From NCBI GenBank assembly GCA_017745175.1, contig JAGHZY010000005.1:1-64000 (forward strand): a DNA stretch of 64,000 nt, read 5' to 3'. Made by a program: the position numbers and the translations under genes. The notes beneath the pieces were generated by a model. The model had not been told where the DNA came from and made no database searches. It worked only from the letters and a program-made list of their open reading frames with translations. Positions 33,145-41,898 of the stretch are shown one piece after another; the stretch's first letter is position 1; every line of letters begins with the position of its first letter. The stretch is from Sphingopyxis sp. (lineage in GTDB: Bacteria > Pseudomonadota > Alphaproteobacteria > Sphingomonadales > Sphingomonadaceae).

Positions 33145-35778
33145 ATGACCGTCCAGCCGGGATCGAGGACCGAAACCACATCACACCTGCGCGCCGTAAC
33201 GAGCGGCGACGCCGTCACGCCGCCCGGCCGTCAATTCGCCCCGCCGCGCTTCCCGGCCGACCTTGTCGGTCTCCACAGGCAAGCGCACTGGCTCGACCGG
33301 CTGGCGGATCATGAAGTCTGCGAGGTACGGGCACCCGCGGGATACGGCAAGACGGCGTGGTGCGCAGCACTTTTTGCAGCAGCGCAAACCGCTGGCTGGC
33401 GGGCCGCTTGGCTGACGATCGACGCGGAAGACGATGTCGCGGCGTCGCTGTGCCACACCATCGGGGTCGCGCACGACGAGGCGGCGAGCGTCGCGGAGAT
33501 CGCCGATGCCCTCGCGGGCCGGATCGATGCCGCGCAGCGGCCGTTTCTCCTTGTCGTCGACAATGCCGACCGCATCGCCGATGCGCGTGCAAACGCGATC
33601 GTCGAGCGCCTGATGCGGTATCCGCCGAGCCACTTGCGCCTGCTCCTGTCGGCCCGGGGGCAGCATCGCGTGGCGCTGGGCGACGTTTCCGTGCGGGGCA
33701 TGCTGCTTTCCGTTGGCCGCGACGAGCTTGGCTTGTCCGATGCCGATGCGCAGCATTTTCTCGCGCAGGCGGGCGCCGCGCTTGACGCGCGCGACGTCGC
33801 GGCGCTCAACCGCTTTATCGAAGGGTGGCCCGCCGCGCTGCGATTGCTCGCCCGATATCCCGACCGGCTCGCTGCAATGGTTGCGGCGAGCCAGTGGGAC
33901 GCGCTGGCGCGCTGCCTCGCGCCGCTCGTCGATCCGCTTGTCGACGGACTACCCGCGCCTGCCCGGCAACTGCTGCAGCGCTACGCTGTCGTGCCGTGGC
34001 TCGATGCCGATCTGTGCCGCGTGCTCGGCGGCGATGGCGCCGCGATGTTGTGCGATCCGGGTACCGGAGGCGTGTTTGTGGAGCCGGCCGAAGACGGAGG
34101 CTATCGCCTGCACCCCGCCGCGCGCGCGGTTATGGCGCAGCGGCTCGGGACCGACGAAACGGCGCAACTCCGGCGTGTCGCCGGCCGCCATTATGCGAGC
34201 CGCGGGATGACCGGCGAAGCGATCGACCTGATGTTCGCCTGCGGTGATGTGGCCGAAGCTGCGGTGCTCGTTGCCGATGTCGCCATGCCAATGATCGAAC
34301 GCGGCGATACCGGCCGGGTTCGCGACTGGATCGATCGCCTGTCGCCGGGCATGATCGCGGGATCGCCGGGGCTCATGCGTGCCGCGAGCTGGCTGGCGGT
34401 GTTACACGCCGGCAAATTTCCGGAGCATGATGGTCTCGATGCCGCGGAGGCGCAGGTGCTCGACTTGCTGCACCGCGCATATGGCGGGGACTGGCCCGAC
34501 GAGGCGATCGAGGCTTGCGACCGGATTCTCGCGGATCCCGCCGGGTTGCCCGCCCTTGCCGTGAACATGGTCCGTGCAACGCTTGCGCTGGGGGCGTTGC
34601 GGCGTGGTCTGTTCGGACTGGTCCACGACGCCGTGCGGCCGCTGATGCTGCGCAGCGCTGGGCGGTCGCTTGATCTGCCCGGTGCCCTCGCCATGGTCGC
34701 GAAGGCTGGCGTGTCGCGCGCGCAGGGGCAACTCGGCGAGGCCGAACGCTTGCTGCGCGAAGCCAGGGCGCGTTTGCCGGAACCGGGACTCGCATCGGCG
34801 CTGATCGACGCCGCGCTCGCGCGCTCCTGTTACGAGCATGATGCCTTCGCGGCTGCGGCGGATCTCGCCGCGGACGCTTTGCCGTACCTTGAAGGCAGCG
34901 CCTTTCAGGACGCGCTGATTCACGCTTTTCTCGTCGCGATCCGCGTGGCGGCGGGAACAGGGGAGAGTGATGCCGCCGCCTCGCTGATCGACCGCGCCGA
35001 ACTGATCGCCTTTGCGCGCGGCTGGGCGCCGCTCAAGGCGCTGTGCGTCGTCGAGCGGGCGCGCCTTCGCCTCCCGCAGACGATCGATGCCGAGGCGGTC
35101 GTCGCGATCGGCGACGAGGAAGCGGCTGCGCTCGATCCGCTCTCGGCGCCGGCGCGGGCCTTCGCAATCCTCTCCGAAATGCGCGCATATGAAGCGATTG
35201 CCAACGGCGATCGCCCGCGATTGACCGAGGTCGCGGAACGGCTGCTGCGGCTCGCGTCGAACGGCGACGACGCCGAACTGCGCGCCACCGCGACCTTGTT
35301 CAACATTCTTCCGCAGCTTAGCGGTCGCTGCGACAAGATGGTCGAACTTGAAACCGTGCGCTTCCTCAATCATGCCGCAAGCGCGGGATTCCGGCGCACG
35401 ATTGTCGATGTGCTCGACGTCACCGGCGTGCGCGCGGTGCAGAACTTCTGCAGCGAAGCCTACACGTCCGACTGTTTTCTCGCGTTGCTGAAACTGGCCG
35501 AACCGTCGCGCCGCAATCCTGCGCTCGAAGACGGGCATGGCGCTGCCCCGGGCGAGGCCTTTTCATTCCTCACTGAACGGGAGATCGAGATTCTCAGTGC
35601 GCTCAATGCCGGCGAATCCAACAAGGAGATCGCGCGGACGCTGCACCTCGCACCTGAAACGGTGAAGTGGCATCTCAAGAATATCATGCGCAAGTTGCGG
35701 GCGGCGAGCAGAGAGGAAGCGGTGGCCAATGCAGCGACGCTGGGGCTGAAACTGATCGAGTATCAGCGAGCGGTATAG
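33145..35778 (+). CDS. MalT-like STAND ATPase LuxR-family regulator
   Basis: 877 residues. The N-terminal NTPase has Walker A APAGYGKTAW (Lys69-Thr70) and Walker B-like PFLLVVDNAD. A long helical-repeat middle follows (residues ~350-780), as in MalT tetratricopeptide-type sensor domains. The C-terminal LuxR helix-turn-helix is FLTEREIEILSALNAGESNKEIARTLHLAPETVKWHLKNIMRKL. STAND regulators oligomerise on binding an inducer and ATP. GGAGGGCACGA precedes the ATG. Divergent from the TonB receptor, so it probably controls the uptake/catabolic operon at 26804-32967. Confidence 0.92.
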   Translation: MTVQPGSRTETTSHLRAVTSGDAVTPPGRQFAPPRFPADLVGLHRQAHWLDRLADHEVCEVRAPAGYGKTAWCAALFAAAQTAGWRAAWLTIDAEDDVAASLCHTIGVAHDEAASVAEIADALAGRIDAAQRPFLLVVDNADRIADARANAIVERLMRYPPSHLRLLLSARGQHRVALGDVSVRGMLLSVGRDELGLSDADAQHFLAQAGAALDARDVAALNRFIEGWPAALRLLARYPDRLAAMVAASQWDALARCLAPLVDPLVDGLPAPARQLLQRYAVVPWLDADLCRVLGGDGAAMLCDPGTGGVFVEPAEDGGYRLHPAARAVMAQRLGTDETAQLRRVAGRHYASRGMTGEAIDLMFACGDVAEAAVLVADVAMPMIERGDTGRVRDWIDRLSPGMIAGSPGLMRAASWLAVLHAGKFPEHDGLDAAEAQVLDLLHRAYGGDWPDEAIEACDRILADPAGLPALAVNMVRATLALGALRRGLFGLVHDAVRPLMLRSAGRSLDLPGALAMVAKAGVSRAQGQLGEAERLLREARARLPEPGLASALIDAALARSCYEHDAFAAAADLAADALPYLEGSAFQDALIHAFLVAIRVAAGTGESDAAASLIDRAELIAFARGWAPLKALCVVERARLRLPQTIDAEAVVAIGDEEAAALDPLSAPARAFAILSEMRAYEAIANGDRPRLTEVAERLLRLASNGDDAELRATATLFNILPQLSGRCDKMVELETVRFLNHAASAGFRRTIVDVLDVTGVRAVQNFCSEAYTSDCFLALLKLAEPSRRNPALEDGHGAAPGEAFSFLTEREIEILSALNAGESNKEIARTLHLAPETVKWHLKNIMRKLRAASREEAVANAATLGLKLIEYQRAV

Positions 35779-35782
35779 GACC

Positions 35783-35804
35783 CCTGTATCGGCCCCGATA
35801 CAGG
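35783..35804. terminator. Hairpin after the LuxR-family gene
   Basis: Perfect 10-bp stem CCTGTATCGG/CCGATACAGG with a 2-nt centre (effective loop larger), four bases after the stop codon. No T-run, so strength is uncertain. Confidence 0.5.
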
Positions 35805-36186
35805 TGAAAGCCGCTGGTCCGTTTCCGGCCAGCCATAAGGTCGATCCAGCACAACTGCTGCCTCGTCGGTACCGGCCTCTTGGGCGAGAACAGGCATGGG
35901 GTTCGGTCGGACGGTACGACCGAACGGGTTGCGTGTGCAGGACGAGTAGGATAGGCCGCCCTGCCGCAGCGAGTAGATCGCCATTATCTGCTGTTTATAA
36001 GGATTTGGAGCCGCCTTTGACGGCATTTCTCGATCGGATGAATCGGCTTCGGTGCGTTCTCGACGCGGCCATGCTCCTTACCCGATCGTCGTGCCGGCTA
36101 TCCTTGGCACGGCCCCCCGGAGCTATCGTGAAACGGATCCCGTCGGACTGCATCCGGGCCTTTCCCGCCGATATCGCGGGACCGTC
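35805..36186. other. Promoter region of the sigma/anti-sigma/receptor operon
   Basis: About 380 bp without a credible gene; in-frame codons upstream of the sigma-factor ATG have no family resemblance. It should contain the promoter for the downstream operon. No consensus element was firmly identified. Confidence 0.5.
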
Positions 36187-36753
36187 ATGAACGACGACGG
36201 GCTGGTCCGGTTGTTCGGTGAGTTACGCCCTGCGCTGGCGCGCTATCTGGTGGCGCGCGGCGCGTCGACGGACGAGGCGGAGGATATCCTTCAGGACGTT
36301 CACATGAAGCTGCTGGCGGATGATATCGGCCCGGTGTCGCAAGCCCGCGCCTATCTTTACAGCATGACCAACAATCATTTCCTGATGCATCGCCGCACCG
36401 CGGGCCGGCGGGTGCGCCGCGAGGAGGATTGGGTGGACGTCAATGGCGGGCGCGATGGCGAGGTCGATGAACGGCCCTCGGTCGAGACGGAACTTATCGC
36501 GCGGGAACAACTCGCGATCCTGCAACGCGTACTCGACGATCTGCCCGAACGGAGCCGGATCATCTTTCGCCGCTTCCGCATCGATGGCGAACCGCAGCGC
36601 CGGATCGCGGAGGAACTGGGGATCAGCGTGAGCGCGGTCGAGAAGCATCTGGCGCGGGCCTATGAAGCCATTGCCGCGGCCCGGCTCCGATGGGATGAGG
36701 ATCGTTCCGACCGGCGGCATCTCACAGGTGAAAGAAACCGCCATGCCACGTGA
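36187..36753 (+). CDS. ECF sigma factor (FecI-like)
   Basis: 188 residues. Sigma region 2: LVRLFGELRPALARYLVARGASTDEAEDILQDVHMKLL and ARAYLYSMTNNHFLMHRRT. Region 4: ILQRVLDDLPERSRIIFRRFRIDGEPQRRIAEELGISVSAVEKHLARAYEAI. FecI-type sigma factors are switched on by an outer-membrane receptor through a FecR protein. The ATG at 36187 gives a normal-length sigma; the frame is open upstream but unlike sigma proteins. Its last 11 bases overlap the FecR gene. Confidence 0.93.
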   Translation: MNDDGLVRLFGELRPALARYLVARGASTDEAEDILQDVHMKLLADDIGPVSQARAYLYSMTNNHFLMHRRTAGRRVRREEDWVDVNGGRDGEVDERPSVETELIAREQLAILQRVLDDLPERSRIIFRRFRIDGEPQRRIAEELGISVSAVEKHLARAYEAIAAARLRWDEDRSDRRHLTGERNRHAT

Positions 36754-37705
36754 GTCACAGGACAACATCCGCGCGCGCGCGATCGAGTGGCATATCCGGC
36801 TGCGCGACGGGGACGATGCGATATGGGAGGCATTCGCCGAATGGCTCGCCAAAGACGTGCGTCACGCGGAGGCCTATGACGCGGTCGAAACGGCCGATCG
36901 GGCGATCGAGCCCCTGTTGCCGCATGTCGTCATCCGCGAAGCCGCGAACGATCTCGACGAACCGGCGCCGCCGCCGGCGCGCCGCCGATGGCTCCGGGGC
37001 CTTGTTGGCGGTACGATCGCAGCGTCGGTCGCGGCGGCCGTTCTGCTGTTTTCCAGCCCCCCGTCCAGCCGCTATGATGTCGCAACGGCGCCCGGCGAAC
37101 GGCGGGTGGTCGCGCTCGATGCGGCAACCGAAGTCACGCTCAACGGTGCGACGCGGATGACGTTCGACCGCGACGACCCGCGTTTCGCTTCGCTCGTCTC
37201 GGGCGAAGCGCTGTTCCGGGTCCGGCACGACGCGCGAAACCCGTTCCGGCTCGAAGTGGGCGCCAATGTCGTCGAGGATGCGGGGACGGTCTTCAACGTC
37301 GTGCACGCGCGGGGCGAGGTCCGTGTCGCCGTCGCGGAAGGAAAGATCGTCTATAATCCCGGGGCGGGCGCGGTATCGCTCGACGCGGGTCAGGGCCTCG
37401 TCGATCGCGGCGCCAGGGATCTCAGGGTGACCGATGTCCCGGTCGCGGCGGTCGGATCGTGGAAGACGGGATCGCTCGTCTATGCCGGCGCGCCGCTGTC
37501 GCGCGTCGCCGACGAACTCGGCCGCGCGATCGGGGTGCGCATCGCGGCCGCGCCGTCGATTGCCGATCGGCCTTTCTCGGGAACGATCACCCTCGACGGC
37601 AGCGGCGTCGGGCAGCTCAGACGGCTCAGTCCCGCGCTGAACGTCGTCGTCGAAGAGCGGCCGGACGGGTGGATCATGAGGCCGGCGGGTAGTGTCGCGC
37701 CATAG
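36743..37705 (+). CDS. FecR-type anti-sigma factor / sensor
   Basis: 320 residues. N-terminal cytoplasmic anti-sigma domain (IEWHIRLRDGDDAIWEAFAEWLAKDVRHAEAYDAVE), one membrane helix (GGTIAASVAAAVLLFSS), then the periplasmic FecR domain (YDVATAPGERRVVALDAATEVTLNGATRMTFDRDDPRF...EALFRVRHDARNPFRLEVG...GTVFNV). It relays a signal from a TonB receptor to the sigma factor. It overlaps the upstream sigma gene by 11 bp and the downstream receptor by 14 bp, so the three are one translational unit. Confidence 0.93.
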   Translation: MPRESQDNIRARAIEWHIRLRDGDDAIWEAFAEWLAKDVRHAEAYDAVETADRAIEPLLPHVVIREAANDLDEPAPPPARRRWLRGLVGGTIAASVAAAVLLFSSPPSSRYDVATAPGERRVVALDAATEVTLNGATRMTFDRDDPRFASLVSGEALFRVRHDARNPFRLEVGANVVEDAGTVFNVVHARGEVRVAVAEGKIVYNPGAGAVSLDAGQGLVDRGARDLRVTDVPVAAVGSWKTGSLVYAGAPLSRVADELGRAIGVRIAAAPSIADRPFSGTITLDGSGVGQLRRLSPALNVVVEERPDGWIMRPAGSVAP

Positions 37706-40049
37706 GTGGGCGGCGGCGGCGGTCGTCCTGTTCGGCCTTGCGGCGACCGACCCGGCCCATGCGCGATCGTTCGACATTCCTGCGGGCCCGCTCGGCGAGG
37801 TAGCGGCCCGGCTGGGCGCGCAGGCGGGGATCACCATCGCCATCACCGACCCCGACATCGCAGCGCGCCGGTCGCCGGGGGTGCGGGGTGACCTCCCGGT
37901 TCGCGCGGCACTCGACCGGGCTTTGCGGGGAACCGGCGCGGAGGCGATCTTTTACGATCGGACGACCGTCCGCCTCGTCCGCAGCCGCGCGGTGCCAAAG
38001 CGGCCGCCCCTACAGAAAGCTGCGCCGCCGAAGGCGCCCGCGGTACAGGTCGACCCGACCGATATCGTCGTTACCGCCAGCAAGCAGAATGTACCGCTCG
38101 ACCGTTTCCCCGGTTCGGCGAAAATTGTCGGCCTCGACCCCGACTGGCTGGCACGCAGCGCACCCGCGGGAACGGCCGCCATCGCCGCAGTGCTGCCGAC
38201 GCTCAACGCCACCAACCTCGGCCGGGGGCGCAACAAAATCTATGTGCGCGGTATTGCGGACAGCAGTTTCAACGGCCCGACCCAGGCGACGGTGGGGCAA
38301 TATCTCGGCGATGTCCGCCTTTCCTACAATGCTCCCGATCCCGACCTCAACCTTTACGACCTCGATCGCGTCGAGGTCCTCGCGGGGCCGCAAGGAACAT
38401 TGTACGGCGCCGGCTCGATCGGCGGCATCGTGCGGCTCGTGCCCAACGGGCCCGACAGCGGCTCGGCTTATGCGAGCGCCTCGCTCGGCGTCAGTGCGAC
38501 CCGCTTCGGCGGCGTCGGCGGCGATGTTGCCGCGATGGTCAATCTGCCGCTGGCGCAGGGGCGGATGGGGCTGCGCGCTGTCGTCTATGGCGCGCGCGAG
38601 GCCGGCTATATCGACGATCCGGGCCGAAAACGGCGCGATATCAATAGCGGCCACAATTTCGGCCAGCGGCTGATCTGGCGCATCGACGATGTCGCCGGAT
38701 GGACCGTCGACGTCGGCGGGGTCTACCAGCGGATCAGGGCCGATGACGGACAATATCTGCTGCGCGGCGAACCGCCGCTCGAGCGCCGCAACAGCCTGTC
38801 GCAGCCGTTCCGGAACGAATATCATCTCGCCTATGTCACGGCGCGGCGACCGATGGGCGGGGGCGAACTTGTCTCGACCAGCTCGGTCACCCGGCAGGAT
38901 CTCTCGACCGTGTTCGACGCGACGGGGGACGACGCGGCGGCGGCGCCGCGGCGCTTCGAGGAGCAGAATGATATCACCTTCTGGTCGCATGAAACGCGGC
39001 TTTCGGGTGGCAGCGCGAAAACGCCGTGGATCGCGGGGCTCGCGGCCATCCACAATGTCAGCCGCGTGTCGCGGTGGCTGGGGCCGCCCGATGCGCCCGA
39101 GCAGATCACGGGGGTACGCAATCGCCAGCTGGAGTTTGCGCTCTTTGGACAGGCGACGCTTCCGGTCACGCCTTCGTTGCACCTGACGATGGGCGGGCGC
39201 CTCTCCATGAGCCGCGGCGCGGGGCGACTGGTCGGCGAGGGTGCCGGGCCCGAGGAAACATCGAGGCGGCGCGAGCAGTTCGCGGCGACCGTTGCGCTCG
39301 ACTGGCGCCTCGGCCCGTCGCTGTCGATCTACTGGCATTATCAGGGAGGATTCAGGGCCGGCGGCTTTGCCGTCGCGCCTGCCGGATCGGCGACGGACAG
39401 TCAGGAATTTCTGAACGATGAACTGGGTCAGGTCGAACTGGGCGTCCGGTGGCGAGACAAGGATCGCGACCGTTTGTCGGTTCGTGCCGCCCTCTTCTCG
39501 GTCGACTGGAACAATATCCAGGCCGATCTCGTCGACGAGGCAGGCCTTCCCTATACGGCGAATATCGGCAACGGACGGATATACGGACTGGACGGCGAAA
39601 TACAGTGGCGCGCGACGCCGTCGCTGACGGTGACCGCGGCGGCATTCCTCAACCAGAGCTTTCTCTATGACGTCCCGCCCGAATTCGGCGAACCGACCAA
39701 AAACACGCTTCCCAATATTCCTGACGACGGGGTGCGGGTCGGAGTGGAATGGCGTACCCGGCTGGCGCGAAACATCGAGCTCGCCGTCGATGGATCGTTT
39801 CGCGGTTTCGGCAAGTCGAACCTGGGCGTGGGGCCCTTGCTCGACGTCTCGCAAGGCAATTACGGAGTCGTTGGTATCGGTGCGCGGCTCGGCTTCCGCC
39901 GATTCGGCCTGTCGCTCGACATTTCGAACCTTGGCGACACGCGCGCGAACAGCTTTGCATTCGGCAACCCGTTCGGACTGGCCGGCCGGAACCAGATAAC
40001 GCCGGTGCGTCCGCGCACGATCCGTCTGGGGATCGACGCCCGCTTCTGA
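37692..40049 (+). CDS. TonB-dependent receptor with N-terminal STN signalling domain
   Basis: 785 residues. The GTG start lies within the fecR gene. A signal peptide (to AHA) is followed by a secretin/TonB short N-terminal (STN) domain, residues ~26-95: SFDIPAGPLGEVAARLGAQAGITIAI...GDLPVRAALDRALRGTGAEA. The STN contacts FecR in signalling receptors. Then a plug (DIVVTASKQNVPLDRFPGS, VEVLAGPQGTLYGAGSIGGIVRLVP) and a barrel ending RTIRLGIDARF. The set is a cell-surface signalling system, probably autoregulating its own uptake. Ligand unknown; not necessarily iron. Confidence 0.93.
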   Translation: MSRHRWAAAAVVLFGLAATDPAHARSFDIPAGPLGEVAARLGAQAGITIAITDPDIAARRSPGVRGDLPVRAALDRALRGTGAEAIFYDRTTVRLVRSRAVPKRPPLQKAAPPKAPAVQVDPTDIVVTASKQNVPLDRFPGSAKIVGLDPDWLARSAPAGTAAIAAVLPTLNATNLGRGRNKIYVRGIADSSFNGPTQATVGQYLGDVRLSYNAPDPDLNLYDLDRVEVLAGPQGTLYGAGSIGGIVRLVPNGPDSGSAYASASLGVSATRFGGVGGDVAAMVNLPLAQGRMGLRAVVYGAREAGYIDDPGRKRRDINSGHNFGQRLIWRIDDVAGWTVDVGGVYQRIRADDGQYLLRGEPPLERRNSLSQPFRNEYHLAYVTARRPMGGGELVSTSSVTRQDLSTVFDATGDDAAAAPRRFEEQNDITFWSHETRLSGGSAKTPWIAGLAAIHNVSRVSRWLGPPDAPEQITGVRNRQLEFALFGQATLPVTPSLHLTMGGRLSMSRGAGRLVGEGAGPEETSRRREQFAATVALDWRLGPSLSIYWHYQGGFRAGGFAVAPAGSATDSQEFLNDELGQVELGVRWRDKDRDRLSVRAALFSVDWNNIQADLVDEAGLPYTANIGNGRIYGLDGEIQWRATPSLTVTAAAFLNQSFLYDVPPEFGEPTKNTLPNIPDDGVRVGVEWRTRLARNIELAVDGSFRGFGKSNLGVGPLLDVSQGNYGVVGIGARLGFRRFGLSLDISNLGDTRANSFAFGNPFGLAGRNQITPVRPRTIRLGIDARF

Positions 40050-40053
40050 TCTT

Positions 40054-40086
40054 CTGACGCCGTTCCGGCCGGAACGGTCAGGTTTT
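40054..40086 (+). terminator. Palindromic terminator after the signalling receptor
   Basis: Perfect 18-bp palindrome CCGTTCCGGCCGGAACGG (40060-40077), extended by CTGA/TCAG, followed by GGTTTTCC. Five bases after the receptor stop. Confidence 0.65.
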
Positions 40087-40179
40087 CCGCGCTTTTCGTA
40101 TCCCGGCGCAGCCGCCCGTCATTTTTTGATGAGGAGCGGCTTTCCCCTCGGCGTCTCAGGGGAGAAGGAGAAGCCGCCG

Positions 40180-40608
40180 ATGGCCGACGAACTGACGCCG
40201 CTGGAAAAACAAGTGATCGCCTTGTCGCTCGGCGACCCGCGTTCCAGCCTGATGCCGCGCAGCCATATCTTTCTGTGGTTTTTCGGACACCGGGCGACGT
40301 CGCTTCCGCTCGCCAATCCCCGGCTCGAGGCGCTGCGGCGCTATGTGATCCTGAGCCGGACGTCGAAGCAGGCGCTTCCGCAAGACGAATGCGATCGCCT
40401 TTTTCACGCCGGATATGATTCCCGGCAGAAGGAAGCGATCGACCGGCTGATCGCGCCGCATCGAATGCAAGACAATTTTCGCGTCCGCGTCGGCAGCCTT
40501 GCCCGGCGTCGGGCCGAAAACCGGGCGCCGGGCCGTCCCCTCCCGTTCGCAGTCCCGGCGTCCGGACCCATCCGGTCCATCAATCCCCCCAGCATAGCGA
40601 AGGAAAAT
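40180..40608 (+). CDS. Unknown ORF, continuous in frame with the following MipA/OmpV gene
   Basis: 143 codons with no stop before the MipA/OmpV start. It has its own ribosome site (AAGGAG at 40165-40170, ATG at 40180). The first ~95 residues look like a real soluble protein (LTPLEKQVIALSLGDPRSSL, NPRLEALRRYVILSRTSK, DECDRLFHAGYDSRQKEAIDRLI) with helical, charged segments. The last ~48 residues are low complexity, Arg/Pro-rich, and look like read-through of non-coding DNA. Likely a small cytoplasmic protein that has lost its stop codon or is a hybrid gene. No family recognised. Confidence 0.45.
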
Positions 40609-41418
40609 ATGCTCAATTTCTCCAACTCCCGAACGCGTCCCACCCTCATGCTTGCGATGCTCCCGTTCGCGATGGCGCCCGCCGCCGTCCAGGCGCAGAC
40701 GCAGATTCAGGAGCTGTCGGATGGCTCAGGCGACCGTGACGACGGCGACCGCATCACAATCGGTATCGGTGGGCTTTATGCGCCGGCTTATCGGGGGGGC
40801 GACGATTACAGGTTCCAGCCGCTGCCCGTGGTCAACGTGAAATGGAACCGCTTCTTCGTCAATTTTCAGGATGGTATCGGGGCCGATCTGGTCGATTCCG
40901 GCGATGTGACCATTGGCGTGGGGCTTACCCCCGTCGGTGGTTACCGCGCGAAGGATGCGCCTGACGGTATCGGCAAGCTGTCGCTGGGCCTAGGCGGACG
41001 CGGTTTCGTGAAACTTCGGCAGGGCGGTTTCGAGGCGACGCTCGGCGCGACCAAGGTCATCACGGGCAACACCGGAGGTGTCATCGCCGATGCCAGCCTC
41101 GCCTACCCGATCACGGCAAGCGACAAGCTCACGCTGATCCCGTCGATCGGCACGACCTGGGCGGACGGCAAGCACAACAACCGCTATTTCGGCGTGACCG
41201 CGGCGCAATCGGCGGCGTCGGGCCTTCCGCAATATCGGGCGGGCAGCGGGCTCGTCGACGCCAAGGCCGGACTGACCGTCGTCTACCGCCTGACCGACCG
41301 CATCGGTGTGATGGCGGTGGGGGGCGTGTCCTCGCTGCTCGGCGACGCGAAGGACAGCCCGATCGTCTATCACAAGACGCAGCCCTATGGGCTTTTTGCG
41401 GTTACCTACAGTTTCTGA
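40609..41418 (+). CDS. MipA/OmpV family outer-membrane protein
   Basis: 269 residues. The ATG at 40609 has a near-ideal AAGGA site and begins a signal peptide (MLNFSNSRTRPTLMLAMLPF..., cleavage after VQAQ). The mature part is an OmpV/MipA beta-barrel: DDGDRITIGIGGLYAPAYRGGDDYRFQPLPVVNVKWNRFFVN, then alternating strands, ending GLFAVTYSF. Members act as scaffolds for murein enzymes or as porin-like proteins. Because this signal peptide would be internal if translation began at 40180, the start at 40609 is used. Confidence 0.85.
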   Translation: MLNFSNSRTRPTLMLAMLPFAMAPAAVQAQTQIQELSDGSGDRDDGDRITIGIGGLYAPAYRGGDDYRFQPLPVVNVKWNRFFVNFQDGIGADLVDSGDVTIGVGLTPVGGYRAKDAPDGIGKLSLGLGGRGFVKLRQGGFEATLGATKVITGNTGGVIADASLAYPITASDKLTLIPSIGTTWADGKHNNRYFGVTAAQSAASGLPQYRAGSGLVDAKAGLTVVYRLTDRIGVMAVGGVSSLLGDAKDSPIVYHKTQPYGLFAVTYSF

Positions 41419-41422
41419 ATTT

Positions 41423-41872
41423 TCAGGGCGGCGAATACGGCGATTCGCCGCCCAAGCTGTCGTTTGTGTGGCTGACAATCACGTCGCACAGACACGCGGC
41501 ATCGGTACAGGCGTCCCGCCTTGCGATGAAACCGGCATCGCGCGGGGGATCGCTTCGATCGACTTCCTGCCCGGTCGCATTCTCGTTGGCATAGACCCAG
41601 GCAAGGTCGTCGAGGCGACCCATGCGCCAGAGTCCGGAGGGGTATTCGTCCGCCGAATCGCACATCAGCCGATGCGCTTTCACTGTCGGGGCTTCGCAGC
41701 TGATATCGGAGAGGACGTCCGCATAGGACAGCTCGAGCCGTTCTATGCTTTTTTCGACCGCGGCAAGGTCCACCTTGCAGCTCTGCGCGAACGATATCTG
41801 GGGCACCAGCAGCAACGCCATGGCGAGACCTGCGCGCGATGCGGGGCGGGGGCGCCGTGAGAATATGTGCAC
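41423..41872 (-). CDS. Secreted LprI-like small Cys-rich protein
   Basis: 149 residues. The GTG start at 41872 has AAAGGA about 10 bases upstream and gives a signal peptide (HIFSRRPRPASRAGLAMALLLVPQISFAQ). The mature protein has paired Cys and ends with GFIARRDACTDAACLCDVIVSHT. This resembles the W/F-x-x-x-R-D-x-C-x-x-x-x-C-L motif of LprI-type lysozyme inhibitors (DUF1311). It lies 26 bp after the zinc-ribbon gene in the same leftward unit. Likely periplasmic; the lysozyme link is by family only. Confidence 0.7.
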   Translation of the reverse strand: MHIFSRRPRPASRAGLAMALLLVPQISFAQSCKVDLAAVEKSIERLELSYADVLSDISCEAPTVKAHRLMCDSADEYPSGLWRMGRLDDLAWVYANENATGQEVDRSDPPRDAGFIARRDACTDAACLCDVIVSHTNDSLGGESPYSPP

Positions 41873-41898
41873 GGGGTTCGTTTCCTTTCGGGGGACAG

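Noticed and set aside
36052..36186. Upstream extension of the sigma factor to 36052
   Set aside because: The extra 45 residues are Arg/Pro-rich and unlike sigma region 1 or 2; the ATG at 36187 gives the normal length.
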